From Molanna angustata (Eukaryota; Arthropoda; Insecta; Trichoptera; Molannidae), in NCBI GenBank assembly GCA_963576475.1, contig OY754981.1, positions 30,232,132 through 30,296,131 of the forward strand: DNA of 64,000 nt, written 5' to 3'. Below the pieces are notes generated by a model. That model was not told the origin of the DNA and searched no databases. It saw only the letters and a list, made by a program, of their open reading frames with translations. Shown here piece by piece: positions 35,322 to 51,188 of this stretch. Within the stretch, counting starts at the first letter, position 1. The number at the start of each line of letters is the position of its first letter. The position numbers and the translations under genes were made by a program.

Positions 35322-35545
35322 GCCTTCGTGGCTCAGTTGGTTAGATATCTGACTGCTGAGCCAAAGGTCCCGGGTTCGATTCCCGGTGGAGACACAGTTT
35401 TTAATTGTGTTTTCAGTCTGGATCTGTGAGACGATTAATATCGTAAGTCTCCAGAATGTGGCAACTTGTTATTGGGTGCGTGTTAAATAATATTTGACAT
35501 AGTACCTGTTAGTTGCCCGAAAAACAATATTAAATAAATAAATAT
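35322..35545 (+). mobile_element. SINE-1, best full-length copy
   Basis: tRNA-like head with GGCTCAGTTGGTTAGATATC (A-box) and GGGTTCGATTCCCGG (B-box, perfect consensus). Body TTTTCAGTCTGGATCTGTGA, CTCCAGAATGTGGCAACTTG and TTATTGGGTGCGTGTTAAAT. Terminal GTTAGTTGCCCGA, then an (AAATA)n tail. The intact internal Pol III promoter suggests it could be transcribed. Confidence 0.93.
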
Positions 35546-36150
35546 GAATTTATATTATTACAACATGTTGTTTTAAAACTAGGATTACATTTAAAAATAT
35601 ATTTATTTTAAATTTTTTTACAGAATACAGTTTTTTCAGATCTATTTTTCTCTCAGTACAATGATTCAAATCAATGCTATTGATGTCTCCTGGGACATTT
35701 CAAACAAGGAAATAAAAATAAAAGTACAGTAAAGAACCAACAAATGCAAGAGATTAGGCGTTATGCGATGTTATTTAAAGAGGCAACGGTGAAAGTCCAA
35801 AGACACATCACAGACTTCACACTGCCAGTCATTAGATTTGGAATAATAAAACGCACATTAATTTGTCAAGAGAGAGAGAAGTCTAGTTATATATGAAATA
35901 TTCTGACAAGCGCTTTATAAGCTACACGGACGGGAACCATCAACGTAGGTGAGGAACGGAAATAAAAAAATATGTGTACCGAGTCTCTATTAATAAGACG
36001 TGTGACAGATGGAACAGCACGCGACGCAGTGTGGCGTCATCTAAACTGCATCTTAGTCACTGCCACTGGCACCGTCACTGGAGGGGGACTTAATAATATA
36101 ATTGTACAGGTCTGTCCAAATACGTGGATTATTGGATCGCGTTGAAAGTC
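35546..36150. other. unassigned DNA
   Basis: G+C rises around 35,995-36,095, with no supported exon. Confidence 0.5.
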
Positions 36151-36152
36151 CG

Positions 36153-36312
36153 ACGGTGGAGACACAGTTTAAATTGTGTTTTCAGTCTGTATCTGTGATA
36201 CGATAAATATCACAAGTCTCCAGAAAGTGGCAACTTGATATTGGGTGCGGATTAAATTAATATTTGACGTAGTATAAGTTAGTTGCCCGACAAGCAAAAC
36301 AAAATAAATACA
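36153..36312 (+). mobile_element. SINE-1, head-less copy
   Basis: Starts at CGGTGGAGACACAG, just after the B-box of the full-length copy, and continues through TGGCAACTTGATATTGGGTG to GTTAGTTGCCCGACAAG. The breakpoint is the same as in the 48.79-kb copy. Confidence 0.88.
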
Positions 36313-37410
36313 TTTGAAATTTATATTGGCACAAGTCATTTGGAACATTGGTAGTGTATGGATCCTTTTTTTCAAAACAACACCAATATTATAAAAAACT
36401 AATACGACCACAATACTCACTGACCACAGCGATAAGCGAAAAAGGAAGCGAGGAATTAAGACTATGCAACTATGTCGTATAGGACAAGGTGTGGTAGTCT
36501 TTGGGAGTCTATTCTTTCACGTGGTATCTCCTACATGAAAAAAACAGAGGGGAAAAGGATGCCTGAAAGACCCCAAAAATATGAAAAGACAGCTGCGAAT
36601 GCACATCGCAATATGTAGCAAACTCTGCACAAACAGGCCACAGTGGCCATGAACCAGTATATGAAGAAGCTATAGATATCATAGAAGAAAAGCTAAAAAC
36701 TTAAAATAGTTGACACCATGCAAAACATGTATAATTCTGGTGGAGGCCAAGGTTTACAATGGGCTGTAGCGCTAATATTGTTTATAATTATAGATAATGT
36801 TCATGTAGTGATATAAATATGTTAACAGTTTTCTGTGCCATTAAGTGTTTTAATGGTTATTCAGTGGATGCCCGCGGGCCCTTAATACGTTCAAGAGATT
36901 TGACAACCGACAAGACACACACGCAGCACAAGTCTCTAGCTTCCAACAAATTACTTGCGACGGAATGGTTAGCAGTTAGCAGTTGTTGGTGGCACACTAT
37001 ACCTATTGTTAGCAAGCAACTTACATTATGTTCAGTCATCGTCGTGGGAGGGACAAAGACACCAAATTTTGTTACATTCCAACATTGCCATTATGATGTG
37101 TGTGATTCCATCTCTAAACACTATACGCTACGCACGCGCGATCTGCGAGACAAATCTGAAGGAATTATTTCAACGACTAAATAACATGACCTGAATATTT
37201 CAATTACAAGTTTGCCTGAATAGGAAAGTTTCGCATAGATCTAAAACAGCGCTTATTGCATTTTGTTTGCTAAAAAAAATACACGACATAAGAACATACT
37301 TTTTTACATGTATCACAAACATTAAACTTCGAAAAAAGAGATTTTTAAATAATTCGAAAACATTAACCAATCATTAGTTGCACTGAAATATTTAAACAAG
37401 TAAAAGAAAA
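36313..37410. other. unassigned DNA
   Basis: A 121-codon frame (36,819-37,184, plus) is the longest non-repeat frame here and is relatively G+C-rich, but has no motif, splice context or start context that supports a gene. Confidence 0.4.
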
Positions 37411-37411
37411 T

Positions 37412-37755
37412 GAGGACACACTTTTCAGTTTTCATATTTCACGTCAATCCGTAAATTGCTTACATTCATACTGCCAATGTCAAATACATAATTCCAAATG
37501 CAGTTGTTTTAAACAACAAACCAATTCATATACAGTACATACATAATCTATTGTGAAACGATATAAATGGTCCTTAAACAATAACACTAAGTTTGTATGA
37601 AATTCGAAATTGTTTAAATTTTATCAAATAAATCAAGCTGGAAATATTTTTGACGTGTATTGTCATCGGGAATACACAAATTCTGAAAGTTTCAGAGCTC
37701 TAACCGGTCGGGAAGTTAGTTAAAAAATCATTTGCAAAACTCCAGTACGGACAGA
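37412..37755 (+). repeat. interspersed repeat family D, copy 2
   Basis: Direct copy of 29,103-29,395 with two insertions (near 37,490 and 37,590). Confidence 0.75.
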
Positions 37756-38569
37756 CAGATGAAGTGTATAAAAAATACATTTCAATGAGAACAACTTGAT
37801 GATTTCATGAGTAAAATCGTTTATGGGTTAAGCGAATTCAAACTAAAATTCGGATGCTGATACAAACCCGATGACAAAGAAAGAAGGGAGCAAATGGAAG
37901 AGGACAATATACAGAAGTAGAAGGAAGTTCAAAACTTTAAAAATTGCGAAATCGTAACACTCTACTACTCCATAGTAATACGAGGACGGGCACATCACGA
38001 ATTTTGACAAATGGTCCAAACAATACGACACACGATTATTATGTATGTACTATAGTAGATGTACAATTTAAACGCGCCTACAGAGTGTGACCTAATTGAA
38101 TCAATAAATCGAAAAATCACAACTATTCTTTGTGGTCTGATAGATGGATCTTCATACAGCAGAAAGATGAAACAAAGAATTACATTTCATAGGTATACAA
38201 ATAAACATGCACTTTTGAATGTTGATTTCTTTATCGACGTTGTAAAAAAAAACAGCGGAAGAACGAAAGAATTAAGCCTTATTTTATTCAGAGACACGAA
38301 GATCTTTAATTTTTGATAAAAACACAAAAAAATATTTTATTTATAAAACTTGTAAATGTACCATCACATCTATTTACTATTTCGAGTCAACGATACCAGA
38401 GCATCTATTATCATAAGCATCTACTATCTATTATCATTATAAGTAGGTAAATAAGACAAAAATGACCTTATAAGTCTGGCGCAATTCAGGGGTGACTTCT
38501 ATGCGAAACATGCATTTGTCACCACAGGTATAAGAATTGTTGCTCTCATTATTTACAAAAAAACCAATT
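37756..38569. other. unassigned DNA
   Basis: The 85-codon frame at 38,059-38,316 (plus) has no recognisable motif. Confidence 0.4.
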
Positions 38570-38775
38570 CTCTCAATAGATGGCGTTACAACAAATATAA
38601 ATAAAAAATAATAAGAATGTTGTTCATAATTTCACACATAGATGGCTGTAGTAAAAATTCCTTATTTTCAAGCGAAAAGAATTTCAATATTACAATATAT
38701 AGAACTTTCAAAATTGAATTGATAGGGATCTCATTAAAAAAAGGCATAATTGGTGAACGTTGCGCAAGCGCATAA
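38570..38775 (+). repeat. interspersed repeat family G, copy 1
   Basis: AATAGATGGCGTTA, TTCCTTATTTTCAAGC and CATAATTGGTGAACGTTGCG match the reverse complement of 44,770-44,965. Diverged and non-coding. Confidence 0.5.
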
Positions 38776-41300
38776 AGTGGTCACGTAAACCAGCCGATGA
38801 CAGGTCGTAAGCCCTGTAGGTGCCTTGATTTCCCGGTTCTCCTACAGTAAAATATTCCAACTTCGTCTCTATTGAGATAATTAAAAATCTGTTAAAAAAT
38901 CTATTATCAATTTTAACATCTCATACACATTTTTCACCTATTAATTTTACAGTAGTTACTTATTTAACATAATTTCTTGTGGGTTTTCTATTTTTATTGG
39001 TATTACCCCCTTCCTTCTTCGTATCCTCGTTTTGAATCTATATACAGATTGTTGTCACCACTATTCACCACCGGTACCGGCGAATAGGAGAACGAAAAAT
39101 TATAATTTTTTTCTATCACAATTCTATGTGAATTCTATGTTTATATCACTAGCTATGTGAAGCCATGATCCAATTTGTCTGGTTCCCCTTTCTAAGGGTT
39201 ACGAAGGTCAGATTGCAGTCGCTTCAATGTAATAGACCAGACTCGCCAATTCCAGGATCATGGTCAAAGAGTACCCCGATAGAAACGGGAAAAAAGCGCT
39301 AAGGGGGGAAAGAAAGACAATTCTATGTGATCATAGAGTTCTATAATAAAGTGAGAGTTTGAAACATTGAAAAAAATAGGGCTTGCTAAATAAAATTAAA
39401 CAAAGTAAGCAATACTCACAGCAGTAATTATCTGACACATAAAACTAAACACATTGTGATAATGAAAACAACCGCTTCGAATAACAATAACAGATCGACC
39501 TCAAAACTAAACTCTTACACAATCACATTCACTGTTGTACCTAAGAATATAATGGCACACATTTCTATTTAATTAAAACGATACATTTGCTTATAATTTT
39601 CGTTAGCAGATATCATAAACGATAGAGTGTAATATTATTGCTTGTATCTAGCACCACGTTGATTGCATCCGAAAGTGCAAGCGACAATGGACCATAATAT
39701 TCTTAGACTAGCCGCAAGAGTCCAACTATTTCTGTACAATATTACATACATGTTATATATCTCCCTCCAGCTGAGAACATTCAGCCGATTAGTACACAAA
39801 AGCGCTTTCGGAGAGAAAACACTTAAACAATCAGTAGTCAAAAATAATTCCTGACACTCAAGGAAGATTTCATTCCAAATATTATTATTTTTTTAGTCTC
39901 CTTTACAATGAAATATAATTTCGCTATTATTAAATAGTACCCGACGGATATTATTGCATAGATCGGTACAATTAATACGCTGGTTAATATACCAGAAAAA
40001 AAAGTTTTTTTTTTTTATATAAATGCACATATATAAATATATATATATATTACATACAATATAACATGTTATCAAAATAATTAATGTTTCCTTTCCTAAT
40101 TGAGCTAGAAGCTTGTATTTGGGGAAACAGCAGCTCTTTGCTTACATAATACAAACACTTAACAAAGAATCTATAAAATACCATCAAAATTATAACACAA
40201 AAATAAAAATGAACCACCATAAACACACTAGGGAAAGTTTTTGAAATATTTTTTTTAAATCCTTCGTAATTTGTTTCTGTTCTGAAATTCATTGGTAGGT
40301 TGTTAAATAATTTTATGCATTTATATGTAGGTATGTATAATTATAATTTAAACTTTCAAGGATATTACTGTGTTTAGTTAACGAAAGGCTTGTTGAATAT
40401 TACATATGATTTTTTTGTGTCTCAATGATAGGGAAGCATAAAAAAAAGGTATTGTTTGAGTATAAATTAAGCAAATAATGTATGACGAGATGGGATTGCA
40501 TAGCGTTTTCTCTGTGTAAAGATACAAACGAATGAAAAATTCCTTTCCCGTCACGGGCAAATGTGTGAAATATTCATATATGTAATAATTTTTAATATAT
40601 TTAAATTTATTTTTCTTGTATTGTAGGTACATACTTCTATGATTATTTAATGTACATCAATTGTGGACAAAAGTAATTGGTCTGTCTTTTTTTCATTTCA
40701 TAATACATATTTTCTGTTTTTTTTATATAAGACTGTATTTGTTCCTTAAATAAATGTATAAAACTACACTATCGATTTATATTTTATATAGATAATAATC
40801 AACATACCACGTGTTTAATTAATTATTGTATTTTTTTATTAACATAAGTAGGAACAAATTGTGGTGATTTTCTGCATATTTTGTAAGAGGATATTTTAAA
40901 TAATTTAAAATATATAACAATTCGAAACCTGTCGTATCAAATAACTCATTTGTGGAATAAATAAAATCAGCTGTAATAATTGAAATTGAAAGAAGAGATT
41001 GCGATAGTTCGACCACACGGAAATAGAGAACGAAGAACGACTTACAATGAAAATTTATAAAACTGAACGAGATGAAGAAATAACGATTATATGGAATAGC
41101 AATAGTAATAGCATTGAATAATGAATTTTACTATTATTACACTGAATTGTGCATTACTGTTTTTCTATTTTTTTAGAGAATTTAAATAGTTAAAAATCAT
41201 AATAATATGATTCAAAATAAATAATCGCATCAAAACTATGAATAAAGAAATGCATGCGTTGGATATTCACTATCGTATTACCTATATACAAAACAGTTAG
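38776..41300. other. unassigned AT-rich DNA
   Basis: No gene or repeat recognised. Homopolymers near 39,998-40,015 and short (TA)n near 40,030. Confidence 0.5.
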
Positions 41301-41308
41301 GTTTACCA

Positions 41309-41690
41309 TTGTCAATATCGATTCGATTAATAAGAGTACGGAGAAATGATAATAATCTTATTGTAGACACTAACAATATCGATCGCTTAGGTATAGTATT
41401 AACAGATACAATACCACCACATTACATACTCAAACTGTGTCAGAGAAAAATACCTACTCACATTCTAGTTATTGTGTATCCAAAGCCTTTAAAGGCGGTG
41501 GTCGAAGCAGCTTACTATAAATGATCGATACTTTATTACAAACGATCCTATAAAGTGTAATAGATAATTTTCTGGTGAACAACAGATCAACATCTGTAGT
41601 TAAAAGTACAAATTTCTCTAAATGGCAACGAACATTTGTGTTATTAGCGCCCTTCAAAAAACTATAGGTACCAAACCAATGCAATGCCGA
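41309..41690 (+). pseudogene. CR1/Jockey-like LINE C-terminal remnant
   Basis: A frame with PPHYILKLCQRKIPTHILV, then EAAYYK and GATCCTATAAAGTGTAATAG, is collinear with the 45.9-kb copy (PQYI-[stop]-ELCLRKVLSGR, VAYYDR, GGTCCTATAAAGTGAAATAG). Confidence 0.6.
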
Positions 41691-41889
41691 CTATCGGAAA
41701 ATTCTCAAAATATTTTAGGTTAAGTTTTCCATACTAGGACCCGGGAAGTTTTCATGAACACTTAACTCTTTAATATTCAAGATGTCTCTTCTAAGGATTA
41801 TGCTGTTGTAGATGGTATTGATTATGGACGTCTAACAGCCGCTATTATGAAACGAACTTTACATATATTATCTTAATTCGACGAATTTG

Positions 41890-44339
<2,450 letters not shown>

Positions 44340-44365
44340 CTTATACCCGTGAAAACCTAAAAGTT

Positions 44366-44715
<350 letters not shown>

Positions 44716-44769
44716 GAGATCCTGGAAATTGGAAATACGGAGCTAACGAGCCGTCATCAGCTTGTTTAA

Positions 44770-44965
44770 GTGATCAATTTAGGGTCTTGCGCAACGTTCA
44801 CCGATTATGATTTTATTTTATTCGGAAACATAACATTTTAAAAAAAAATACGTTTTAGTATTTTTTATTCTGTGCGGTATTCTCACAATGCTTGAAAATA
44901 AGGTGAAATAACTAACGCCATATATGAGAATAATGACGAAAATTTTTATCTAATGGCATCTATTG
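44770..44965 (-). repeat. interspersed repeat family G, copy 2
   Basis: Reverse-complement relative of 38,570-38,775. Includes CTTGCGCAACGTTCACC and GCTTGAAAATAAGG. Confidence 0.5.
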
Positions 44966-45894
44966 AAAATTGATTCGTATTTTTTTTTTTAGTTTGTTGC
45001 CGTTATCTTTTAAAAACCTCAACATAACAGTTACATTTGACAATCGCACCGCGTGACTGCACTTTAATTTTCTATTTCCGTCAGACGTCATTGGCCGGTG
45101 CGATAGCGTCGCGACGTCACATCGCCGGAGTTAAGGCGTCGCGACGCATAACGTGCATAGAAAAGCTCATTGATCGGTTTCAATGGCTGCCAATTTGTAT
45201 AATTGTCACGAATAATTATCCAACTGTCGAATTGTTCAAGAGAACTTTGTTCTCTTAACATCTTATCTTTTGGATCATAGGATAATCATATACATATATT
45301 GTTATCACAAAGAGCAATCCTATAGTTTTCAAGATTTGTTTTTTAGGTATATATTTTTGTACAATTTTGTTTTTTATATATTGACCATTACTGTAAATAC
45401 TTTCAGATATAACTGATGTAGACACTCCCATTATAATGTCACTGGGAATTACTTTTCTTTGAACAAGGCCATTCGATGAATTAATGGTACATCATTTATT
45501 TTCCAGCCACACAAAATTTGTTCCACTAATATCGACGGTTCTAGAAACGTCTAAATGTTTTCATGTGTAAGCCCTCTTTGCGGTCAGGGAGTGTTCTGGA
45601 AAATGAATAAACAACGTACATTTTTGTGACCCGAATACTGGGCCGGCCTCAACACGCCTCCACCTCCTCAGAAGGTACATACCAATGATACTTATCGATT
45701 TTTTCAAACGGGTGTGCCGACTAACCCTTTTACACGATGACGTCTCACAAACCGTAAACTAGTTAATACTAAACTCAACCTCGTTTCCTGTTTTTAGTTT
45801 GAAAAATCCGTAAATAATAATATTGATACTTTGTCTATACGTGCGTTGAGATCATTTGTATCGAGGTAAAAAGTATTATAAACTACTAAACTAA
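44966..45894. other. mostly unassigned; possible LINE coding tail
   Basis: 45,160-45,258 reads RFQWLPICIIV...TVELFKRTLFS before a stop. This resembles the WNxLP...FKxxLxS end of CR1/Jockey-type LINE proteins, but is short. A G+C-rich patch (GGCGTCGCGACGC) is at 45,090-45,150. The remainder is unassigned. Confidence 0.4.
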
Positions 45895-45896
45895 CT

Positions 45897-46235
45897 ACAC
45901 TGGTTGAAGTGTCCAGAGCGAGTTGACTACAAAATTTGTTTGACGGTGTTTAATGCTTTAAATAACCTGTCACCACAATATATTTAAGAGCTGTGTCTGA
46001 GAAAAGTGCTATCTGGGAGGTCTTCTGGATCGCAGAGTAACAACTCCCTAAAGGAGTTGGACAGAGCCAACAAAGTGGCTTACTATGATAGATGCTTCAG
46101 TATGACTGGTCCTATAAAGTGAAATAGATTACCTCGAGATGTCCGCAGTCTACAAAGCAAGAAACCTTTCTCTAAAGGACTGAAAACAGCTTTGTTTCAT
46201 GGAGCAACATTAGACAGAATATAAGCGCCCTTGGA
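45897..46235 (+). pseudogene. CR1/Jockey-like LINE ORF2 C-terminus, best copy
   Basis: RVDYKICLTVFNALNNLSPQYI, an in-frame stop, then ELCLRKVLSGRSSGSQSNNS, LKELDRANKVAYYDRCFSMT and GPIK-x-NRLPRDVRSLQSKK, ending PFSKGLKTALF. This is the classic post-RT tail of CR1/L2/Jockey-type LINE proteins (FKICLLVFK...LSPxYL...WNxLPxxIRxxxSLxxFKxxLK). At least two in-frame stops (TAA near 45,985 and TGA in the conserved Trp position) make it a pseudogene. No 3' UTR or tail follows clearly. Confidence 0.82.
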
Positions 46236-46420
46236 ATAATCCTGAATCATTAAACGATGCTATATAAATTATTATACAAATAATAATCAAGATTTACATA
46301 GCGCCGTTGAATGGGTCAGGATCATTCCAAAAACATTGATATCGTGCCGCTCTACAAACTAAAGTTGTTTTAATTTTTTTATGCATTTTAAATAAGGCAA
46401 AAAGTGTTCTTTTTATTGTT

Positions 46421-46700
46421 GTGAGCCACCGGCTAAGAATAGTGCTTCCATTCTTTTCTATTGTCATAATTTTCGGGTGTCCCGTAAAAGACGGGTACCT
46501 AATCGAAAATACAACAGCCAACAATAACATCTTACAAAGATCAGCAATGAGGTTCACCGCCCATTCTGGATGTAGGGCATTTTTAGGTGAGACGAGACTG
46601 ATGTGGGATACACATATGTGTCGTTCTTCCTTTTATAGGGTTTCGCACACCCGCACGTCTGTCGCTGATTAACCCACACTCTGAGATATGTCTGACGGTA
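46421..46700 (+). repeat. interspersed repeat family A, copy 4
   Basis: CCACCGGCTAAGAATAGTGC, AATGAGGTTCACCGCCCATT, TTTAGGTGAGACGAGACTGA, then ACACATATGTG and CACACCCGCACG. This is the longest copy and the best guide to the family's extent. Confidence 0.75.
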
Positions 46701-47099
46701 ACAATGAATGTTTTTATTTATTTATCAAAGTTTATTTAAACCACGATTATCAATTATCTATTTGGCAATAAAATGATAACACCTGAAGTATGCCTTATCA
46801 AATCCGTACGACGAAAATAACGAGTATAAAACAATAATAGAGGAGCGAAAAAATCAATAAATGCAAGCCATAGACAATGCACAAATCATATATGCTCGGA
46901 GTATTCATAGATAACAAAACAGAAAATATTATATGCAATAAATCAACAACAATAGAATCATAAACGATTAATTCAAAACAATAAATACACGAAGAAGCTG
47001 AAGTTAAAACGTTTACTGTTACAATAAAAAATATTGCAAAGAAAATACTACATTATATAATTACATTAGTTCATTTTGCACAAAGACGGCACTATCAGG
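46701..47099. other. unassigned AT-rich DNA
   Basis: Nothing recognised. Confidence 0.5.
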
Positions 47100-47340
47100 T
47101 GGTATAAAATGGTTTGAAAAACTAAACATCGCGATACGTTTGAGAACTGTGTTCAATAAAATAAATATCCGAGAGGCATCTTCCACTCGGGTCGTTTGTA
47201 TCACAATTTACCAAATCCTTTAAGGAGGCGGACAAACTTGACAAAACGGCTTACTACGATAAATGTGAGTGGCCATTTCGAATGGGAATCAATTACTTTC
47301 AGATGTCCGGGGTGCTTTGCTTTAAGAACAGAGAACTTTG
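47100..47340 (+). pseudogene. CR1/Jockey-like LINE C-terminal remnant
   Basis: Collinear with 45,985-46,190 at the DNA level. KEADKLDKTAYYDKC and LLSDVRG are recognisable. Diverged and frame-broken. Confidence 0.6.
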
Positions 47341-47369
47341 TTAAAGATGGTCTGACGACATTGTCCAAG

Positions 47370-47480
47370 TAGCCGGTAAGACCTGAATTCGGAGGGGACC
47401 GAACATAGATGAGCGGTAGTGTATGGAAGAGGCCTACATCCAACAGTGGGGGGACGAGGGCTAGAGAAGAAGAATATAAA
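47370..47480 (+). mobile_element. RTE-like LINE 3' end
   Basis: MEEAYIQQWGDEG then a stop and (GAA)n matches the C-terminal AYIQQW motif and GAA-type tail seen at 51.3 and 61.0 kb. Confidence 0.55.
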
Positions 47481-48785
47481 CCAAGAATGAATAATATGAA
47501 GAAGTGATAAATCAATTGTAATAAAAAACTTTATATCTAGTTAACATTCGTGGATTGTTTGCAAAACGATATTTTCAAAGCTTTTCCTACTTGTTACAAT
47601 CTAATAACCCATACGAAAAAAATAGTTGACACTGAGGAAGGAGTAAATCTAAATTGAATATCTGACTAGTCAATGACCAGTCAATAGTTGTTTTGCACAC
47701 GGAGACAATGAAATAAAGCAGTAGAAAACTGAATGTATCTAAATTAATAAGCTGGAAGACCATACTTATTTATAAGCTGTATATGTAGAATTTCATCCTC
47801 GTTTACACACAACACACAACGCAATGCGGGTGGTAAACTAATTGTTGTTCACATACACACCAGCATTGTATAAAAGCGAAAGAAGTAACATCGACGTGAC
47901 TTCCACTCGATAAAATAAGAATGAAATGACTGAAGAAGAAATTAAAATAGATTTCGAAGACAGCTAAATTTTAATCCTACAATAACCAAAAAAACTCAAC
48001 ACGAGAGGACCGTTATGAATTTGGAGTCTCTGAAAATGACCGTGGTATTCATACCTGCTAAAAAGGCTGTTTTTAACGACAAAAGATGCGTTATACAAAT
48101 TACACAATCAATAATAACAACAAAAGTATATTCAGATTATTCAAATTGACGAAAATGTACTGTAGATAAACGTGGATTTCTGACAGGATTTGAACCCTAG
48201 TCCACTTGTTCTACTTATTGCTTTTTCATTTGCCATCGATCTACGTGTTTTTCAATATTCACTAAGAATACAAATTGTAAGGTTCAAAAATAATAAAGGA
48301 TAAAGATAAGAAAACAGTTGTTATACAACATATTCATAATTTAGCGACAGTTTATAAAAAAAACATAAAACAGATGCGTTAATGTAGAAAAACATTTGCA
48401 CCAATGAAAGATGGATCCCTCCCTTTGGTGTGTGAAGTCTAGACGGGAATATATACACAAAAGCTATGCGTCGGTAATCACTTTCCATACAGAAACACGT
48501 ATCTTCAAATACTCAAATTCAAACGCACGTACGAACTCACTAAACAATTGAAGAAAGAGTTTACAACAAAATTATGTTTAGTGTATTTACATTATGTACC
48601 GATTTCAAAGCGCCTCAATTTGATTACGGAAATACCAACGCCTTCCAACGTAGTTAGTGACTAATTACTGGGATTTTTTTAATAGACAAATGAGTTCTAA
48701 GGATTTTGGGAAACACACCCATCTCTTACGCATCATCTTTCGTCGAAATATATGAACACTAAACGAGATTTAAAAGGAGAATGTT
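47481..48785. other. unassigned DNA, one tRNA-like remnant
   Basis: 48,178-48,215 on the minus strand has GACTAGGGTTCAAATCCTGT, a B-box-like string, with a weak upstream A-box. It is possibly a decayed SINE. The rest is unassigned. Confidence 0.35.
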
Positions 48786-48788
48786 GAG

Positions 48789-48960
48789 CGGTGGAAACAG
48801 CTTTTAATTGAGTTTTCAGTCTGAATCTGTTCGACGATAACTATTGTAAGTCACCAGAATGCGGCAGCTTGTTATTGGGTGCGAGTTAAATTAATACTTG
48901 ACATAGAACCTGTTAGATACCATAGAAGCGATACAAAATAAAATTAAAATAAATAAAATG
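48789..48960 (+). mobile_element. SINE-1, head-less copy
   Basis: Begins CGGTGGAAACAG at the same breakpoint as the 36.15-kb copy. Then TTTTCAGTCTGAATCTGTTC, GGCAGCTTGTTATTGGGTGC, and an A-rich AAATAAAAT tail. Confidence 0.88.
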
Positions 48961-49679
48961 TTAAGTGGTTTTGAGATCTGGTAAACGCAACCACTCCCCG
49001 GAGCCAAACTTACCTTTTTCAAACCTATATTCAATAGGGAAGAAGATATCAAAAAACCATCTATTGAAAAATGAATTGAATTTGACTTTACTATCTCTTA
49101 GACTATTTTATGTAAACGATTGGAAGCGCTATTCTTAACTGGTGGAACACAGCATAACCTACTAGTATATTGATACATTAGCGTATGATAAGTCATGTAT
49201 GAATAGTTTAGTTATACTACCTTTGTATGAAGTCGCCAAATCTATAGACAAAATCAATACGACACACAAAGAAGACCGTCCACTGACCTATGTGACCCGT
49301 GCTTGTTCAAACCTACCTCATAATACATATTATACAAATTAGACATCGCGAATTCGATGTACAAGCAAAAACATATTATTGAGTATCTCAAGTTGTATCG
49401 TTGTATGCATTCTAGAAACGACAAAGCAAAGTCAAATACCGTCAGATTGGAAACTGCCATCTTCTTACTCATTTATGCAAGATTGTATGAATATGAAAGA
49501 GTTTATAAAATATGTATATGGTTGCCGTACGGTCAGCCCCTATAATTCTAAATTTCATGTCTTGTATGTCAATGTTAATAACACATTTAAATAAAACAAA
49601 AAACACCCTATAATAACATTTTATACCGTTTATAAATAAATAAATAAATAAGATTTCTACAGACAACGGTTGATTATAA
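48961..49679. other. unassigned AT-rich DNA
   Basis: Nothing recognised. (TAAA)n at 49,632-49,650. Confidence 0.5.
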
Positions 49680-49999
49680 TTTCTTCTTCGTTTAGTAGAC
49701 CTAGTTGGTCTATTTTTCGGGAACTATGCCTCCTGGGATGACTTCCATCTCTTGGGTGGCATTCCGGGTAGGTGGCGGCCAGAAGGGATTTCATTCGCCT
49801 GTATATATGCAAGTCTATCACTATCCATCCTGGCTACGTGGTCCCTCCAATGCCTTCTTCTGGATCTACTCCATCGAACGATGTCCTGTATTCCACATGT
49901 TTTCCTTATTTGAACATTGCGAACACGATCTCGGAGCGCTTTACCAGTAATTGACCAAAGAACCTTCATCTCTGTTGTCCTTAAGAGCCTTAATATCAT
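49680..49999 (-). pseudogene. RTE-like LINE ORF C-terminus with GAA tail
   Basis: 91 codons: TTEMKVLWSITGKALRDRVR, NVQIRKTCGIQDIVRWSRSR and RRRHWRDHVARMDSDRL, then a basic Pro-rich end (GMPPKRWKSS). This is the tail after the RT in RTE-like LINE proteins. It is 5'-truncated at about 49,998. The minus-strand 3' end runs into a GAA-rich tail (TTCTTCTTC on plus, about 49,680-49,690). One of the clearer LINE copies, with no stop in the remaining frame. Confidence 0.8.
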
Positions 50000-50099
50000 C
50001 TGTTAAAAATTAAAATATGATCTCACGGTGTGGAATACATAGTCTTTTTAATTTTTGTTTAAGACAACTTAATCGAACTGACTGCTAACAAACTGCGAA

Positions 50100-50415
50100 T
50101 AGCACAAAGATAAATTGAAAGGAGAGAAGACAGGACCAGGAATGACTGGATGCGCAGTCAGACCAAATTATCTGATGTGGTTGAGAGAATGGCAATGCAG
50201 GATGGGAAGGATACATAGCAAAAATGAAAGACAACAGATGGACGGAAAGACTAGTGGAGTCGAGACCGCAAGGGCGGACACCTTATAGATGGATGAACGA
50301 CATCAAAAGATTCCTTGGACCGCAGTGGATGGGAATTACACAGGAACGGGAGGAGAGTGGAACAAGAAAGGGAAGGCCCATGTCCTGCAGTGGGCAAACA
50401 TGGACTGAATAACAT
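50100..50415 (+). pseudogene. RTE-like LINE ORF C-terminus
   Basis: MKDNRWTERLVESRPQGRTP, YRWMNDIKRFLGPQWMGITQ, then EREE and GRPMSCSGQTWTE before a stop. The GHVARMxDNRWT...GRxxxRWxDDIxxxxGxxWMxxAQDREEW pattern belongs to RTE-like LINE C-termini. Upstream (VVERMAMQDGKDT) has a stop. A (GATGA)-rich end follows. Confidence 0.78.
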
Positions 50416-51177
50416 GATGAGATGAACGTAATAGAACAGAAAAGGACTTTATAAAAAAGTATTTATGAACTTATGTAATGGTTAAGTGTTGGCCACAACC
50501 CACTAGTTTTATTATACACACACTCCTCTATCAAGTTCAAACTAAACAGTTTAGATAAATTAATACATGTTAATATTCCAAAAAGTTACATACGCGCGGG
50601 CACGCACAGGTGTGCGCGTGGTTCGATAGAGGATATATATTATAAAAAAAAACACGTCCTTTAAGTTTGCCGGCTAAAAAATAAAATACCCATCTAGTAT
50701 ATAGTACTTGTCGAGATTACATACAAGGCCGTGACCCGTGCACAAAATTCGCCACTAGTTCTCTTTATTAAATCTATTTAAATAAACTTATCGACCTTCG
50801 TCCGTCCGTCATTCGCATTCACGTTCGTACGTTGAGGAAATGCCGCTATGGAAATGGAAAAATCTGCTAAGGTAAATATTCCTTAAAGGTGTTGATCCGA
50901 TAAATAGATTCTATTAACGGCGAGTACAACTTCGGAAAATGTGTTAAAAGCGAATTAGAAATTCTAAGTATTTATTTACTTACTTTTCGAATGGCTATTA
51001 TAGGTTCTTCCGTGCCCAGAAAAGGCAGCGTCTATGGAATTCGTTAGAGCCTTAAATTCAAACCCCGCAGCCATTCCACCTAAGTGATAACGTAAGAAAC
51101 TTTATCACTTCGAACAATTTCTAACATTTTTATAAGGCGTGTCTAATATAGATGGATTTAGTTTATCCTAAGGCTTA
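50416..51177. other. unassigned, with a family E fragment
   Basis: 50,485-50,515 contains GTGTTGGCCACAACCCACTA, the end of repeat family E. A small G+C-rich CGCGCGGGCACGCAC tract is at 50,595. No gene. Confidence 0.5.
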
Positions 51178-51188
51178 TTATTAAGGTT

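Noticed and set aside
35322..35396. True tRNA gene with a good B-box
   Set aside because: It continues directly into the SINE-1 body found in several other copies, so it is a SINE head.
36819..37184. 121-codon plus-strand frame as a gene
   Set aside because: Opposite and shifted frames are also open in this patch, and no domain, signal or splice context supports coding.
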